Source: DATKMS01 sp041497995 (lineage in GTDB: Bacteria > Desulfobacterota > Binatia > HRBIN30). From it: a stretch of 12,717 nucleotides of DNA. The DNA lies in assembly GCA_041497995.1 (NCBI GenBank), contig JBGQHM010000187.1, positions 1 through 12,717 on the forward strand, in the 5' to 3' direction. This document shows positions 12,296 to 12,717 of the stretch, piece after piece. Each line of letters begins with the position of its first letter. Positions within the stretch are counted from its first letter, which is position 1. The position numbers were made by a program, and so were the translations under genes. The notes below the pieces were generated by a model, which saw only the letters and a program-made list of their open reading frames with translations, had not been told where the DNA came from and searched no databases.

Positions 12296-12717
12296 ATGGG
12301 AAACGTACTGGTATTCGCCGAGCATCAGCATCTGAAGTTTGCAAAGACGACCTTAGTCGCCATCACCGCCGGCAAGGATGCGGCAAGCAAGAGTGGTGGC
12401 GAATGCTACGCCGCCGTCTTCGGCAAGGGCATAGACGCCCTCGCCAACGAATTGGCCGAATATGGAGTGAAGAAGGTGTACGCAGTCGACGACGCGGCGT
12501 TGGAACACTACACGGCAGACGCCCACGCGGCGGCGTTGGCGCAACTCATCAAGGACAAGGGCATCGAGACCCTGGTCGCCACAGCAACCGCGGTCGGCAA
12601 GGACCTGCTGCCCCGCGTCGCTGCCCTGCTGGGCACGGGCATGGCCAGCGAAGTCCTGGCCTTCAACCCCGACGGGAGCATGCAGCGGCCGATGTACGCG
12701 GGCACCGTGGTCGCCAC
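12296..12717 (+). CDS. etfA: Electron transfer flavoprotein alpha subunit, 3' partial
   Basis: The first 140 codons of EtfA run off the window end. Seen: the N-terminus MGNVLVFAEHQHLKFAKTTL, then VFGKGIDALANELAEYGVKKVYAVDD, AQLIKDKGIETLVATATAVGKDLLPRVAALLGTGMASEV and the ending MYAGTVVA. This is the N-terminal domain typical of EtfA/FixB. The C-terminal FAD-binding domain lies outside. ATG 12296 has GGAG (12286-12289) 6 nt upstream. The beta-before-alpha order and 18-nt spacing fit a standard etfBA operon. It partners EtfB upstream in taking electrons from acyl-CoA dehydrogenases. Confidence 0.93.
   Translation, partial: MGNVLVFAEHQHLKFAKTTLVAITAGKDAASKSGGECYAAVFGKGIDALANELAEYGVKKVYAVDDAALEHYTADAHAAALAQLIKDKGIETLVATATAVGKDLLPRVAALLGTGMASEVLAFNPDGSMQRPMYAGTVVA

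Noticed and set aside
1..12717. CRISPR arrays, tRNA or rRNA genes, insertion sequences.
   Set aside because: I read for regular direct repeats with unique spacers, cloverleaf and rRNA-like segments and transposase motifs on both strands, and found none.

Overview
The window is GC-rich, densely packed bacterial DNA and most likely comes from an uncultivated soil or sediment proteobacterium-like lineage (Deltaproteobacteria/Binatota grade). That placement is an impression from the gene mix (split acyl-CoA carboxylase, Etf pair, DevBCA-type exporter, high GC) and is not a firm taxonomic call. There are 14 protein genes I can support, two of them cut by the window ends. I see no RNA genes, insertion sequences, CRISPR arrays or origins.

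Region 1 (1-3001, + strand) is a biotin-dependent acyl-CoA carboxylase operon of the 3-methylcrotonyl-CoA carboxylase type. It holds the carboxyltransferase beta subunit (5' end missing), a biotin carboxylase and a separate biotin carrier protein. The last two together look like a LiuD/MccA-type alpha subunit divided in two. The gap between the first two genes is filled by an inverted and direct repeat of a GCTGACAGCT-like unit. This repeat also separates the Shine-Dalgarno sequence from the biotin carboxylase start. A REP-like palindrome appears to have been inserted in frame within the biotin carboxylase gene.

Region 2 (about 3040-4465, + strand) is accessory. It holds a RES-Xre (DUF2384) toxin-antitoxin pair with overlapping stop and start codons, then an isolated 37-residue single-span membrane peptide with a perfect AGGAGG.

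Region 3 (4483-10452, - strand) holds six co-oriented genes. Read in transcription order they are a dienelactone hydrolase-family esterase, an N-formylglutamate amidohydrolase-family protein, a stand-alone formyltransferase domain resembling the hydrolase domain of 10-formyltetrahydrofolate dehydrogenase, and then a DevB-DevC-DevA exporter. The exporter ATPase carries a C-terminal GAF domain with the NKFDE signature of cyclic-nucleotide-binding GAF domains. This ATPase fusion is the most unusual protein in the window.

Region 4 (10453-12717) starts with a divergent promoter region and an IclR-family regulator on the + strand. An upstream region rich in small palindromes follows, then etfB and the 5' part of etfA. 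The Etf proteins accept electrons from acyl-CoA dehydrogenases. With the methylcrotonyl-CoA carboxylase at the other end, the locus fits branched-chain amino acid or acyl-CoA catabolism, interrupted by a toxin-antitoxin pair and an exporter/formyl-metabolism cluster.
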